From Pseudosulfitobacter pseudonitzschiae (GTDB lineage Bacteria; Pseudomonadota; Alphaproteobacteria; Rhodobacterales; Rhodobacteraceae), in the NCBI RefSeq assembly GCF_002222635.1, contig NZ_CP022417.1:228918-292917 (forward strand): a stretch of 64,000 nucleotides of DNA. The letters run 5' to 3'. The position numbers and the translations under genes were made by a program. Positions 16,215-24,187 of this stretch are shown here, piece after piece; the stretch's first letter is position 1; the number at the start of each line of letters is the position of its first letter. The notes under the pieces are model-generated. The model had not been told where the DNA came from and searched no databases. It was given only the letters and a program-made list of their open reading frames with translations.

Positions 16215-17507
16215 TTATTGCGTTGTGGATGCGGAAATAATCAGCGTGCCCAACACGCCCAGATCATGCGCAGCCCGGTATTCAGTTCGCTTGCGTTCGT
16301 CGTATGTGTCGATCTTGTCGATTTGCGAGTCGTAGAGGTCACGGCCCGTAGTCAGCAAGTCGAGCAACTCGCGCTGGCCTCCGATAAATTGCTGTTCGTA
16401 ATTGTCCAGAACCCGCTGTGCTTCGGTCAGCTGCTGGTTGCGCGAGCGTTCGGTGGTGCGCAAAATGGTTATTTGCTGGCGGGCGCTTGATGCTGTGTTG
16501 ATCAAATCCCGTTCGACAGACCCCAACGTGGATTTGGCTGCCTGCAAGTTCAGTTCGGCGGATTGCACATTGCGCCGGCCCAGCCCGCTTGAGCTGAGGT
16601 CCACACCGGTCGAAATGCCGACCGCTGTGCGGCTTCTGCCGCCATTCAGATCGGCACGGCCCTGCGCCTGCAATTTAATGGTGGGCAGGCGTGATGCTTT
16701 GGCTGTTTCTACGCCTGCTGCCGCTTCGTCAGCGGCTGCGCGCGCAGCGATATATGTGGGAGCGATGCGCACGGAAGACCGGATTTTTTCGGGCTGCGCA
16801 TAGCGGCTGGCAAAGCCCAGCTCGGGGGGAGACTGGACCCCGCCGACCTGACGTCCAACCAGAAATTCAATCTGGGACAACGCGATGCTGCGGTTGGCGA
16901 TCAACTGGGCCAGTTGGTCTTCGGCGCGCGCGATCTCAAGCCGCGCACGCGCAACTTCGCCGTTGTCGCTGATGCCGGCGCTGGAACGATCCTGTGCCTG
17001 ACCTGCAATTCTGCGGGCAAAGGTCGTATAGGCCCGCGTTCGCGAAATCTTGAGGTCGATGGTTTCGATGTCGATAAAAAATTCGGCAACCTGCAAAGAC
17101 AGCCCTTCGACAGCCATCTTCAGGTCGGACACAGCCTGTACGCGCACTTGCGAGGCGGCGTTGATCTTGCTGCGGATCAGACCCCAGTCGTACAACACCT
17201 GCGATACAGTCAGTGTGATCCCCGGACCGTTTGAATCCGTTGTGGAACTGTCACCCGAGATGCTGATGCTGGGATAATAGCCATCCCGTGCCGCCTGAAT
17301 GTCGATCGAACGGCTTGCAACCGTCTGCCGAAGAGCACCGATGTTTCCGTCCCGCTCGGTTGCCTGAAGCACTGCCGATTGCAGTGATATCTGGGCGGCA
17401 GCGGGCAGGGCCAGGACCAACGCCAACATCAACGCGGCCAAAGGGGCAATCTTGCCGCCAATGCGCGATGATTGTTCGGTCAGTCCGGGTCGGGGCAGTG
17501 CGATCAT
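16215..17507 (-). CDS. TolC-family outer-membrane channel of the type I secretion system (LapE-like)
   Basis: The product has 430 residues with a signal peptide (LAALMLALVLALPAAAQ, cleavage near residue 35). Two homologous helical/strand halves typical of outer-membrane efflux proteins follow, with repeated long amphipathic helices and the strands around GPGITLTVSQVLYDWG and STGVDLSSSG. It forms the outer-membrane exit channel. ATG 17507 is chosen over the TTG at 17510 because GGAGG lies about 8 nt upstream. The ATG shares a base with the TGA of the preceding gene (TGATG), so it is coupled to the BapA-prefix-like protein upstream. Confidence 0.9.
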   Translation of the reverse strand: MIALPRPGLTEQSSRIGGKIAPLAALMLALVLALPAAAQISLQSAVLQATERDGNIGALRQTVASRSIDIQAARDGYYPSISISGDSSTTDSNGPGITLTVSQVLYDWGLIRSKINAASQVRVQAVSDLKMAVEGLSLQVAEFFIDIETIDLKISRTRAYTTFARRIAGQAQDRSSAGISDNGEVARARLEIARAEDQLAQLIANRSIALSQIEFLVGRQVGGVQSPPELGFASRYAQPEKIRSSVRIAPTYIAARAAADEAAAGVETAKASRLPTIKLQAQGRADLNGGRSRTAVGISTGVDLSSSGLGRRNVQSAELNLQAAKSTLGSVERDLINTASSARQQITILRTTERSRNQQLTEAQRVLDNYEQQFIGGQRELLDLLTTGRDLYDSQIDKIDTYDERKRTEYRAAHDLGVLGTLIISASTTQ

Positions 17508-18295
17508 CAAATGACCTCCATTATCAGATCTTCAAGCAGCGAATCCTGCAGGTCGGGAACGGGCAACAGGTTAGGGTCGGGCGAATCTGAATCAAGGAAA
17601 CCAGAGATTTCAGGCATTTTAGTGGCATTAGCATCATCAACACCGAAAGAAGATTCCTCGGCTTGTTCATCCGAAGACTCGGCCGTGCTGGCTTCGAATT
17701 CAGATGGATGCAGGTTTGCGTCCTCCGGCCCTGTCAACGCCTCTATTTCCAGCGCGAGATCTGTTTGTGTTTCAGATTGTGTCTCGGTTGTGGCAGCAGC
17801 AGGGGCAGGGTCACTGTCATCCTCGGACAAAAAACCGATGCCGCTGCCCAAAGACAGGCCCGCCCCTGCGATCAAGGCTGTATCGCCCCAGTCGCTTGTA
17901 TCGCGCGGTTCAGTACCACCGGCGCTGATATCTTCCGCGTTTGCGGGCCCAATACCTTGGGCCGGCTGCATGGCCGCAGTAAGTTCTGTGTCTTGTGGCA
18001 TGTCGGGTTCCGGCCCCAAAAGACCGGTCAGAACCGGGGCTCCGCTGGCCGACAAAAGACGGCTGAAATCGCCCTCTGGCCCGATAACAAAGAAGTTTTC
18101 AATGGTCAGCGTTTCGCCATTTGACAGGCGCACGACAAGATCCGCTCCAACCTTGTCAGTGGCAAGAATCGCAGCGTTGACCGACACATCCGTTGGCTCT
18201 TCGAGCACACGTCGGGTTATCACACGCGCATTGCTTGTTCGATCTCCGCCCTTGGCCTGTGTGGTTGCTCCAGTAGTCACTGGTGTCTCACTCAA
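17507..18295 (-). CDS. Short acidic BapA-prefix-like protein, first gene of the type I secretion operon
   Basis: The product has about 262 residues. Near residues 35-75 it carries the same beta-rich prefix motif as the two repeat proteins (ADLVVRLSNGETLTIENFFV), followed by a Gly/Ala hydrophobic patch (ALIAGAGLSLGSGIGFL) and a highly acidic, Ser/Glu/Asp-rich tail. The C-terminus ends in a hydrophobic sequence (SLLEDLIMEVI) that could be a type I secretion signal. The tandem GLLG repeats are absent. The start is tentative (TTG 18295). Its stop overlaps the start of the TolC-like gene, so it is made together with the exporter. It could be a substrate or an assembly factor; the sequence does not settle which. 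Confidence 0.65.
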   Translation of the reverse strand: MSETPVTTGATTQAKGGDRTSNARVITRRVLEEPTDVSVNAAILATDKVGADLVVRLSNGETLTIENFFVIGPEGDFSRLLSASGAPVLTGLLGPEPDMPQDTELTAAMQPAQGIGPANAEDISAGGTEPRDTSDWGDTALIAGAGLSLGSGIGFLSEDDSDPAPAAATTETQSETQTDLALEIEALTGPEDANLHPSEFEASTAESSDEQAEESSFGVDDANATKMPEISGFLDSDSPDPNLLPVPDLQDSLLEDLIMEVI

Positions 18296-18578
18296 ATAGT
18301 TGCACTCTTACCGGCTTGTGTCCCCACCCTGACACTTCCACTCCGTCTTAAGAGTATAAACATATCTTTTGGCGGTGTGTTGGACCTCCTTCGACTTTTA
18401 ATAGGTTGTTAATCTTTTTCAAGTAGGAGTTAAGGTTTAGGTTGAAATTTAGTGCGCGCAAAAAGCACGTTATTTTTTGATAATCACGTATTTTCAATAA
18501 GTTAGTTTGGATTGGTGCGGTATCAGGAAATATGAGGCCTAATTTCTGAACACTTTTAGGTTGTTAACGGTGCCGCGT
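18296..18578. other. Intergenic region, AT-rich, probable promoter of the type I secretion operon
   Basis: These 283 bp hold no supportable gene. The base composition is clearly more AT-rich than the flanks (runs such as TAATAGGTTGTTAATC and TTATTTTTTGATAATCACG), as expected for a promoter of the minus-strand operon starting at 18295. Near 18347 the sequence CTTAAGAGTATAA is a loose match to the motif found upstream of the repeat proteins. An imperfect inverted repeat at 18566-18593 surrounds the stop of the upstream gene, but there is no clear U-tract. Confidence 0.4.
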
Positions 18579-20243
18579 TTAGACGGCATCGTTATCAGTT
18601 GTGCCGTCAAGCAGCCCATCCAGCAGAGAACCTTCGCCGTTGCCGGCTTGGTCGAACAAGATGTTCATTGCATCTTCGACCGCATCGTCAACGATCAGAC
18701 CGCCTTCAGAATTTTCAGAAAGCGCGTCTTCGCTGCCCAGCGTCTCTGGGTTCAGCAGATCATTGAACGTATTCGCTTCGCCCAGCAGATCTTCGACGCC
18801 ACCGGCAAGAATGCTGTTCAGCAGGCCGTCAATTTCCGGATCCGAGGTAGTGTCTTCGTCTGCGGACGAAAGCTCGAGCAGTCCTTGATCGACAAGCGTT
18901 CCGGTCAGGCTGGCGCCGCCGCTAAGGCCAGCGAAAAGATCATCGGCGCCAACGTCCGTATCGGAAACGTCCAGTCCAAAGATGTCATCTTCACCCAGCA
19001 GGCCACCAAAGACAGAAGTCTCTACAGCGTCCAGGCCGGAGTCTTCCGAACCAAGCAGATCCAGTACGCCATCTTCCCCGATCAATGTATCGAGAAATCC
19101 GTCGTCGCCGCTCAGCAGGCCATCATCGCCAGCCAAAGTCTCTGTGAGAGCTTGGACCGCATCAGCCCCCGCAAGAACGGTGCCGGTCACGGCTGCAACG
19201 CCGCCTGTAACGGTTTCGGTCGCTGTGTCTGTTACGGTTTCTACTGTGTCCGTCACTGTGTCGGTTACAGTTTCGACGGTATCTGTAACTGTATCGGTAA
19301 CGGTTTCAACAGTGTCTGTGACGATCGGAATTGCTTCGCTAACAACTTCTGCTGGCTCGCTGTTTGACAGGCCACCCAGCAATCCGCTAACTAGACCGTC
19401 TTCGCCAAGCAGCAATCCGCCAACGATCCCATCTTCACCCAGCACGGTGTCTAGGACGGAATCAACAACTCCATCCTCGCCCAGAACCGTATCCACGACG
19501 GTGTCTACGACGCCATCTTCGCCCAGCACGGTATCTACTACAGTGTCTACGATCCCATCCTCACCGAGCACGGTATCCAAAACGGTGTCGATGATCCCGT
19601 CTTCACCCAGCACGGCATCCAGCACGGTGTCGATGACACCGTCCTCACCCAATACAGTGTCCAAAAGCCCGTCTTCGCCGCCGATCAAGTCGGTGACCGG
19701 AGCGAGCGGGTTTGTAGTGGGCAAGACTCCAGCGTCAGTAGGCTGCGCGCCTGAGGGGGTCGGCGTTCCCGTCCCTTCAGGCTTCACAATCGGCTTGAAA
19801 AAAGGCTGGTTGTCTTGTGACCCATGCAGAGGGGCAGCGCCAAGACTCGCCATTTCCGGCTGGGCATCTTCATCGGAAGTTGCGGCTGGGTCAGTTTCTG
19901 AAGCTGTGTCGTCTGGTACTTGCGTCGCGCCATTGGCAGCATCTTGCGAAGCTTCTGCGGCAAGCTGGTCCAGTGCAGACGTATTCTGATCTGTGGCGTC
20001 CGAAGTTTGAGGTGTGGTGTCGCTTTCGGGCAGAGTTTCGGCAAACGCTTGCATGCCATCGGGCGACGCGCTTTGCAGGGCAAGGCCCATACCGATTGCA
20101 GTTGCAGTCGCAGAAACACCGTTCAGGCGCACGCCTTTGCCATCCATTTCCTGAATGGCGCGGCCCGGCAAGCTCAGGCTTACGGCCTGATCACCAGTAA
20201 CCTGACGCACCTGCGTGCCGCTGAGGTCTTGACGCTTGCCCAC
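18579..20243 (-). CDS. Large acidic low-complexity protein with 14-residue and Thr-Asp-Thr-Val repeats
   Basis: The product has 554 residues. Residues about 1-60 are non-repetitive (VSLSLPGRAIQEMDGKGVRL, then a Gly/Ala patch ATAIGMGLAL). An acidic linker, five tandem 14-residue units (VLGEDGVIDTVLDA type), a GLLLGEDGLVSGLLGGL segment like the other two proteins, and a Thr-Asp-Thr-Val-Glu block follow. The tail is acidic and Leu/Gly-rich. The BapA-prefix motif is not clear here, but the shared LLGEDGLL units place it in the same set. GTG 20243 is chosen because GGAG lies 8 nt upstream. It is upstream of, and on the same strand as, the exporter operon. It is a probable secreted or surface structural protein; the function is not established. 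Confidence 0.7.
   Translation of the reverse strand: MGKRQDLSGTQVRQVTGDQAVSLSLPGRAIQEMDGKGVRLNGVSATATAIGMGLALQSASPDGMQAFAETLPESDTTPQTSDATDQNTSALDQLAAEASQDAANGATQVPDDTASETDPAATSDEDAQPEMASLGAAPLHGSQDNQPFFKPIVKPEGTGTPTPSGAQPTDAGVLPTTNPLAPVTDLIGGEDGLLDTVLGEDGVIDTVLDAVLGEDGIIDTVLDTVLGEDGIVDTVVDTVLGEDGVVDTVVDTVLGEDGVVDSVLDTVLGEDGIVGGLLLGEDGLVSGLLGGLSNSEPAEVVSEAIPIVTDTVETVTDTVTDTVETVTDTVTDTVETVTDTATETVTGGVAAVTGTVLAGADAVQALTETLAGDDGLLSGDDGFLDTLIGEDGVLDLLGSEDSGLDAVETSVFGGLLGEDDIFGLDVSDTDVGADDLFAGLSGGASLTGTLVDQGLLELSSADEDTTSDPEIDGLLNSILAGGVEDLLGEANTFNDLLNPETLGSEDALSENSEGGLIVDDAVEDAMNILFDQAGNGEGSLLDGLLDGTTDNDAV
19205..19664. repeat. Two tandem-repeat blocks inside the acidic low-complexity protein gene
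   Basis: From about 19431 to 19664 a 42-bp unit recurs five times and encodes 14-residue VLGEDG-(V/I)-(I/V)-DTV-(L/V)-D-T units. From about 19205 to 19330 a second, shorter repeat encodes TDTVETVTDTV. Copies are less identical than the 60- and 63-bp repeats in the other two genes. Confidence 0.85.
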
Positions 20244-20400
20244 TTAGGCAACTCCATTTTAGCGTGCGCTATGCACAACCGAATCTTTGAACTATGAAAA
20301 ACGTCTCTGCTTGGAAATATCCGAGCAACAGGCCGTCTTCAAACTCGCTACGGTACATATAGGACGCTTTCGAGCAAATCCATACTTAAGCTTTAACTTA

Positions 20401-20414
20401 GATACTATAGTATG
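20401..20414. promoter_or_regulatory. Palindrome GATAC-TATA-GTATG
   Basis: This is a near-perfect copy of the CATAC-N4-GTATG palindrome, about 160 bp upstream of the acidic repeat-protein gene. A left half-site in CATACTTAAG lies at 20381-20390. Confidence 0.45.
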
Positions 20415-20485
20415 CGCGACTGTGTCCGTGGCGCAAGTGTGAAGTGAAATTCCTTGCTGTCAGTTGGTTTTATCAGGTTTAATTG

Positions 20486-20499
20486 CATACCAAAGTATG
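20486..20499. promoter_or_regulatory. Perfect palindrome CATAC-CAAA-GTATG
   Basis: Both half-sites are exact and separated by four bases. It lies about 245 bp upstream of the GTG at 20243, in the same control region as the site at 20401. Confidence 0.45.
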
Positions 20500-20599
20500 T
20501 AGTTTTGAGGGCTGTGAAGGTCTTGCACAGCCATCCAGCCAGTTTTGATGTGCCGGGTGTGCTCTGGAAGAGACGTTTTGTTGCGAATCCCTGTCTGCC

Positions 20600-20660
20600 G
20601 GAACGCCAGCGAATTCTCCATCGCGCATCGCAACAATCAGGTTGTCCTCCGTCAAAAGTG
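20600..20660 (-). pseudogene. Possible remnant of a BapA-prefix-like coding sequence
   Basis: On the minus strand this stretch translates to EDNLIVAMRDGE, closely like GDNLIVEMNNGQ in the protein at 5410-7026. Aligned by eye over 36 bases, 27 are identical, including a run of ten. The similarity ends after about 12 codons and the surrounding frame gives no recognisable prefix domain or start. It could be a decayed copy, or chance. Confidence 0.3.
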
Positions 20661-20958
20661 AAAACAGTCTGCGGGGTGGGCAAGCATAACTTTTTGCCGT
20701 GGTGGGGTCGCGCCGCATTGCTGCCTTATGCGGGGTCCGAAAGCACCGAATAATGACTTTATAAAGACCGTGGCGCACAGCCCAGATTCTCGCAGTCATT
20801 TTTCAACTCGACAGGTTGGGCGATTTGGTTGCAACCATAGGTCTCATCACGTTGGTAGAATTTGAAATTCTTGAGTTTATCGGTCCCTTGATCTTGTGAC
20901 TTTTGGTTTTTAATCCATAATTGGTGGACCAAAAAATATCGTTGGGTTGGGGAAATCT

Positions 20959-23829
20959 GTGTCACTCTTCTTTATCGTCGCTTTGCCGTTCTTGGGCGCG
21001 TTGCTGCCGGGTGTGATGAACGCGACCGGGCGGTCCTCAACGGCAGGGGTGACCTTTACAGTGTCCTTGGCGGCCTTTGTCGGCCTTCTGACCAACCTGC
21101 CTGCCATTCTTGCGGGTGACGTCGTAACGGCGCGGGTCGACTGGATGCCATTGTTGGGCCTCAACTTTTCGCTGATGCTGGACGGGCTGGGCTTTTTCTT
21201 TGCGCTGCTGATCCTTGGCATCGGTCTGTTGATCATTGCCTATGCGCGCCACTACCTCAGCCGTGATGACAATATGGGGCAGTTCTATACCTATCTCTTG
21301 CTCTTTCAGGGCGCGATGGTTGGCATTGTTCTCAGCGACAACATCCTGCTTTTGCTGGTGTTTTGGGAACTTACTTCGCTGTCTTCTTTCCTGCTTATCG
21401 GATTCTGGAAGCACCTTCCCGAAGGACGGCAGGGTGCGCGGATGGCTTTGGCGGTGACCGGAATGGGCGGTCTTGCGTTGATTGGTGGGATGCTGATCCT
21501 TGGGCAGATCGTGGGCAGCTATGATCTGAGTGTTATTCTGCAAAACCGCGATCTGATTCAGGCTGATCCGCTCTATGTGCCCGCGCTGATCCTGATCCTG
21601 CTGGGCGCTTTCACCAAGTCGGCGCAATTCCCGTTTCATTTCTGGTTGCCGCACGCAATGGCCGCGCCCACGCCTGTGTCCGCCTATCTGCATTCTGCCA
21701 CGATGGTAAAGGCTGGCATCTTTTTGATGGCACGCATGTGGCCGGTGCTGTCCGGCTCACCCGAGTGGTTCATGATTGTTACCACTGCAGGGCTGATCAC
21801 GATGGTACTGGGTGCCGTGATCGCGTTGTTCAAACATGACCTGAAGGCGCTGCTGGCGTTTTCGACTGTCAGTCACTTGGGCTTGATCACCATGTTGTTG
21901 GGTACGGGCACGGCCTTTGGCGCGATGGCGGCTGTGTTTCACATCCTCAACCACGCGACGTTCAAGGCGGCGTTGTTCATGTCGGCAGGGATTATCGACC
22001 ACGAGGCGCACACACGCGACATCCGACGGTTGGGCGGGTTGCGCACATTGATGCCTGTGACCTTTGGTATTGCCAGTTTGGCGGCCTTGTCCATGGCGGG
22101 CATTCCGTTGCTGAACGGATTTCTGTCCAAGGAAATGATGCTGGAAGAGGCCGGTCATACGGTGCTGTTCAACTCTCCCTTACTGGTGCCGGTACTGGCG
22201 GTCGCGGGATCGTTGTTTTCCGCCGCCTATTGTTTTCGCCTGATCGGGCATGTGTTCTTTGGGCCGGTGCGCAGCGACTATCCGTCCAAGCCGCATGATC
22301 CGGGTGCGGGGCTGTGGTTGCCGCCTGCTATCCTTGTTGTTCTGGTTGTCGCTATCGGCGTTGCGCCGTTTCTTGCAGAACCGTTTGTCAAACTGGTCAC
22401 CGCATCGGTTTTGGGTGACGCCGCTGTGGTGCCGGACGTCCATTTCAAGATTTGGCACGGGTTGGTGCCTGCGCTTTACATGTCGGTCATTGCTGTCGTG
22501 GGCGGTTTGCTGATGCTGGCCATCTTTAACCCCGCGCTGCGCCTGTGGGACACCACTCCGCGCCCCGAAGCCAAAGTCATCTTCGAAGGCGTGATCGAGG
22601 CTGCGGCCCGTATTGCCCGCGGGTTGATCTTTCCCCTGCACAACGGTTCTTTCACGCGCTACGCGACCATTGCTACTGTGGTTATTGTCGCAACCGGTTA
22701 CCACGCATGGACGACGGGCGTTGTTGGTGCTGCGACCCGCGCGGTACAAGACACCGCGATCGTGCCTGTCATAGGCTGGCTGATGTTGGTGGCCGCGACC
22801 GCAGGTATGGTCTTGCTGCACCGCAACCGGCTGCTGTCTTTGATCCTGATTGGCATTGTCGGGCTTATGGTGTCGATCGGGTTTGTGTTCTTCAGCGCGC
22901 CGGATCTGGCTATGACCCAATTTACGGTCGAAGTGGTCACGATCATTCTGATGCTGCTGGCGCTTAACTTTCTGCCCAACAGAACCCCGATTGAAAGCAC
23001 GGTGTTCCGCCGTGTACGCGACATCGGTGTTGCCGTGATTGGCGGTCTTGCGACGTTCGCACTGTCCTATCACTTTATGCTGCGCGATGCGATTGCGGCT
23101 CCCATCTCCGAATTCCACCTTGCCAATTCCTATAAGGGGGGTGGCGGTACGAATGTGGTCAACGTGATTTTGGTCGACTTCCGTGGCTTTGATACCTACG
23201 GCGAGATCATCGTGTTGGGCATTGCGGCATTGCTGATCTATGCGCTGACAGAGGCATTGTTGGACGGGCCGGTGCGGGCGCGATTGCTGAACCGCAAACC
23301 GGATCAGCCCCGCGCAGGCGACAAACACCCGATGATGATGGTCGTCCTGACACGGGTCATTATGCCCATCGTCCTGATGGTGGGTTTCTATATCTTCCTG
23401 CGCGGGCACAACGAACCCGGCGGCGGGTTTATCGCGGGTCTGATCGTGTCGATTGGTGTTGTTATGCAGTATATGGCCAGCGGCTTTGGCTGGACGTCGG
23501 CGCGGCTGAGATACCCCTATCACGGGGTGATCGGGGCCGGTGTCCTGATCGCGGGGCTGACAGGCATTGGATCGTGGTTCGTAGGCAAACCGTTCCTGAC
23601 CTCTGATTTCGCATATGTCCGTATTCCACCGTTCGAAAAATTCGAATTGGCCACCGCTGCCCTGTTCGATCTGGGTGTTTTCCTTGCTGTGGTTGGCGCT
23701 GTGATGCTGTCGCTTGAAAGCTTCTCGCGGCTTGCACGGCTTGCCGGTGCCCCCAGCGACGATCAACCGATGGACATCGACCCGTCACGGGACGACGATC
23801 CCGCGCCAGTATCAGGAAAGGAGGCCTAA
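20959..23829 (+). CDS. mnhA: Na+/H+ antiporter subunits A and B fused (MrpAB/MnhAB/PhaAB)
   Basis: The product has about 956 residues and is almost entirely hydrophobic helices. The N-terminal part matches the NuoL/MrpA family (LLVFWELTSLSSFLLIGFW, then HFWLPHAMAAPTPVSAYLHS with its conserved Lys and His region, then LLNGFLSKEMMLEEA). After about residue 790 comes the MrpB-like domain (LRGHNEPGGGFIAGLIVS). The AB fusion is the form found in alphaproteobacterial Pha systems. It forms the main ion-translocating subunit in the inner membrane. GTG 20959 is preferred over TTG 20947 because TTGGGGAAATCT provides a purine-rich site and the protein then begins MSLFFIVALPFLGAL, as in the family. Confidence 0.93.
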   Translation: MSLFFIVALPFLGALLPGVMNATGRSSTAGVTFTVSLAAFVGLLTNLPAILAGDVVTARVDWMPLLGLNFSLMLDGLGFFFALLILGIGLLIIAYARHYLSRDDNMGQFYTYLLLFQGAMVGIVLSDNILLLLVFWELTSLSSFLLIGFWKHLPEGRQGARMALAVTGMGGLALIGGMLILGQIVGSYDLSVILQNRDLIQADPLYVPALILILLGAFTKSAQFPFHFWLPHAMAAPTPVSAYLHSATMVKAGIFLMARMWPVLSGSPEWFMIVTTAGLITMVLGAVIALFKHDLKALLAFSTVSHLGLITMLLGTGTAFGAMAAVFHILNHATFKAALFMSAGIIDHEAHTRDIRRLGGLRTLMPVTFGIASLAALSMAGIPLLNGFLSKEMMLEEAGHTVLFNSPLLVPVLAVAGSLFSAAYCFRLIGHVFFGPVRSDYPSKPHDPGAGLWLPPAILVVLVVAIGVAPFLAEPFVKLVTASVLGDAAVVPDVHFKIWHGLVPALYMSVIAVVGGLLMLAIFNPALRLWDTTPRPEAKVIFEGVIEAAARIARGLIFPLHNGSFTRYATIATVVIVATGYHAWTTGVVGAATRAVQDTAIVPVIGWLMLVAATAGMVLLHRNRLLSLILIGIVGLMVSIGFVFFSAPDLAMTQFTVEVVTIILMLLALNFLPNRTPIESTVFRRVRDIGVAVIGGLATFALSYHFMLRDAIAAPISEFHLANSYKGGGGTNVVNVILVDFRGFDTYGEIIVLGIAALLIYALTEALLDGPVRARLLNRKPDQPRAGDKHPMMMVVLTRVIMPIVLMVGFYIFLRGHNEPGGGFIAGLIVSIGVVMQYMASGFGWTSARLRYPYHGVIGAGVLIAGLTGIGSWFVGKPFLTSDFAYVRIPPFEKFELATAALFDLGVFLAVVGAVMLSLESFSRLARLAGAPSDDQPMDIDPSRDDDPAPVSGKEA

Positions 23830-23830
23830 C

Positions 23831-24187
23831 ATGGAACTGCTTGTTGCAACCGCCATTGGCATCCTGACCGCTGGGGGCCTCTACCTGACCCTGCGTCTTC
23901 GGACGTTCCCCGTGATCTTGGGCATCTCCTTGCTGACCTATGCGGTGAACGTCTTTTTGTTTGCCTCGGGTGGTCTGACCGTGGGCGCACCACCTATCCT
24001 GACTGACGGGGTCGAGACCTATACAGACCCGCTGCCACAGGCGCTGGTGCTGACGGCGATTGTGATCTCGTTCGGGATGACGGCTGTCGCGGTGATGATC
24101 GGCCTTGGAGCCTTTCTTGGCTCTGACGATGACCATGTGGATGATCAGCCAGAAGATGACAGCGATCGTTCGGAGGGCACAACATGA
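23831..24187 (+). CDS. mnhC: Na+/H+ antiporter subunit C
   Basis: The 118-residue, NuoK-like membrane protein has three helices and the conserved segment LGISLLTYAVNVFLF, followed by DPLPQALVLTAIVISFGMTA. The C-terminal tail is strongly acidic. It starts one base after the stop of the AB gene and overlaps the D gene by 4 bp. Confidence 0.93.
   Translation: MELLVATAIGILTAGGLYLTLRLRTFPVILGISLLTYAVNVFLFASGGLTVGAPPILTDGVETYTDPLPQALVLTAIVISFGMTAVAVMIGLGAFLGSDDDHVDDQPEDDSDRSEGTT

Larger units (their letters stand above)
20244..20958. other. 715-bp intergenic region with palindromic motifs and a possible gene remnant
   Basis: No intact gene could be supported here. The left half is AT-rich and contains CATACTTAAG at 20381, GATACTATAGTATG at 20401-20414 and CATACCAAAGTATG at 20486-20499, as expected for the control region of the minus-strand gene starting at 20243. 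The middle (about 20600-20660, minus strand) resembles part of a BapA-prefix coding sequence. The right end (20860-20958) is AT-rich and should hold the promoter of the antiporter operon. Confidence 0.5.

Noticed and set aside
20405..20799. Two overlapping minus-strand frames of 92 and 106 residues in the 715-bp gap
   Set aside because: Neither has a good start or coherent composition. Only the short stretch EDNLIVAMRDGE is recognisable, and it is reported as a possible remnant instead.
22180..23766. Long minus-strand frame inside the MrpAB gene, and similar frames opposite other antiporter genes
   Set aside because: The product is rich in Arg, Gln and His with no domain, as expected from the antisense of hydrophobic helices in high-GC DNA.
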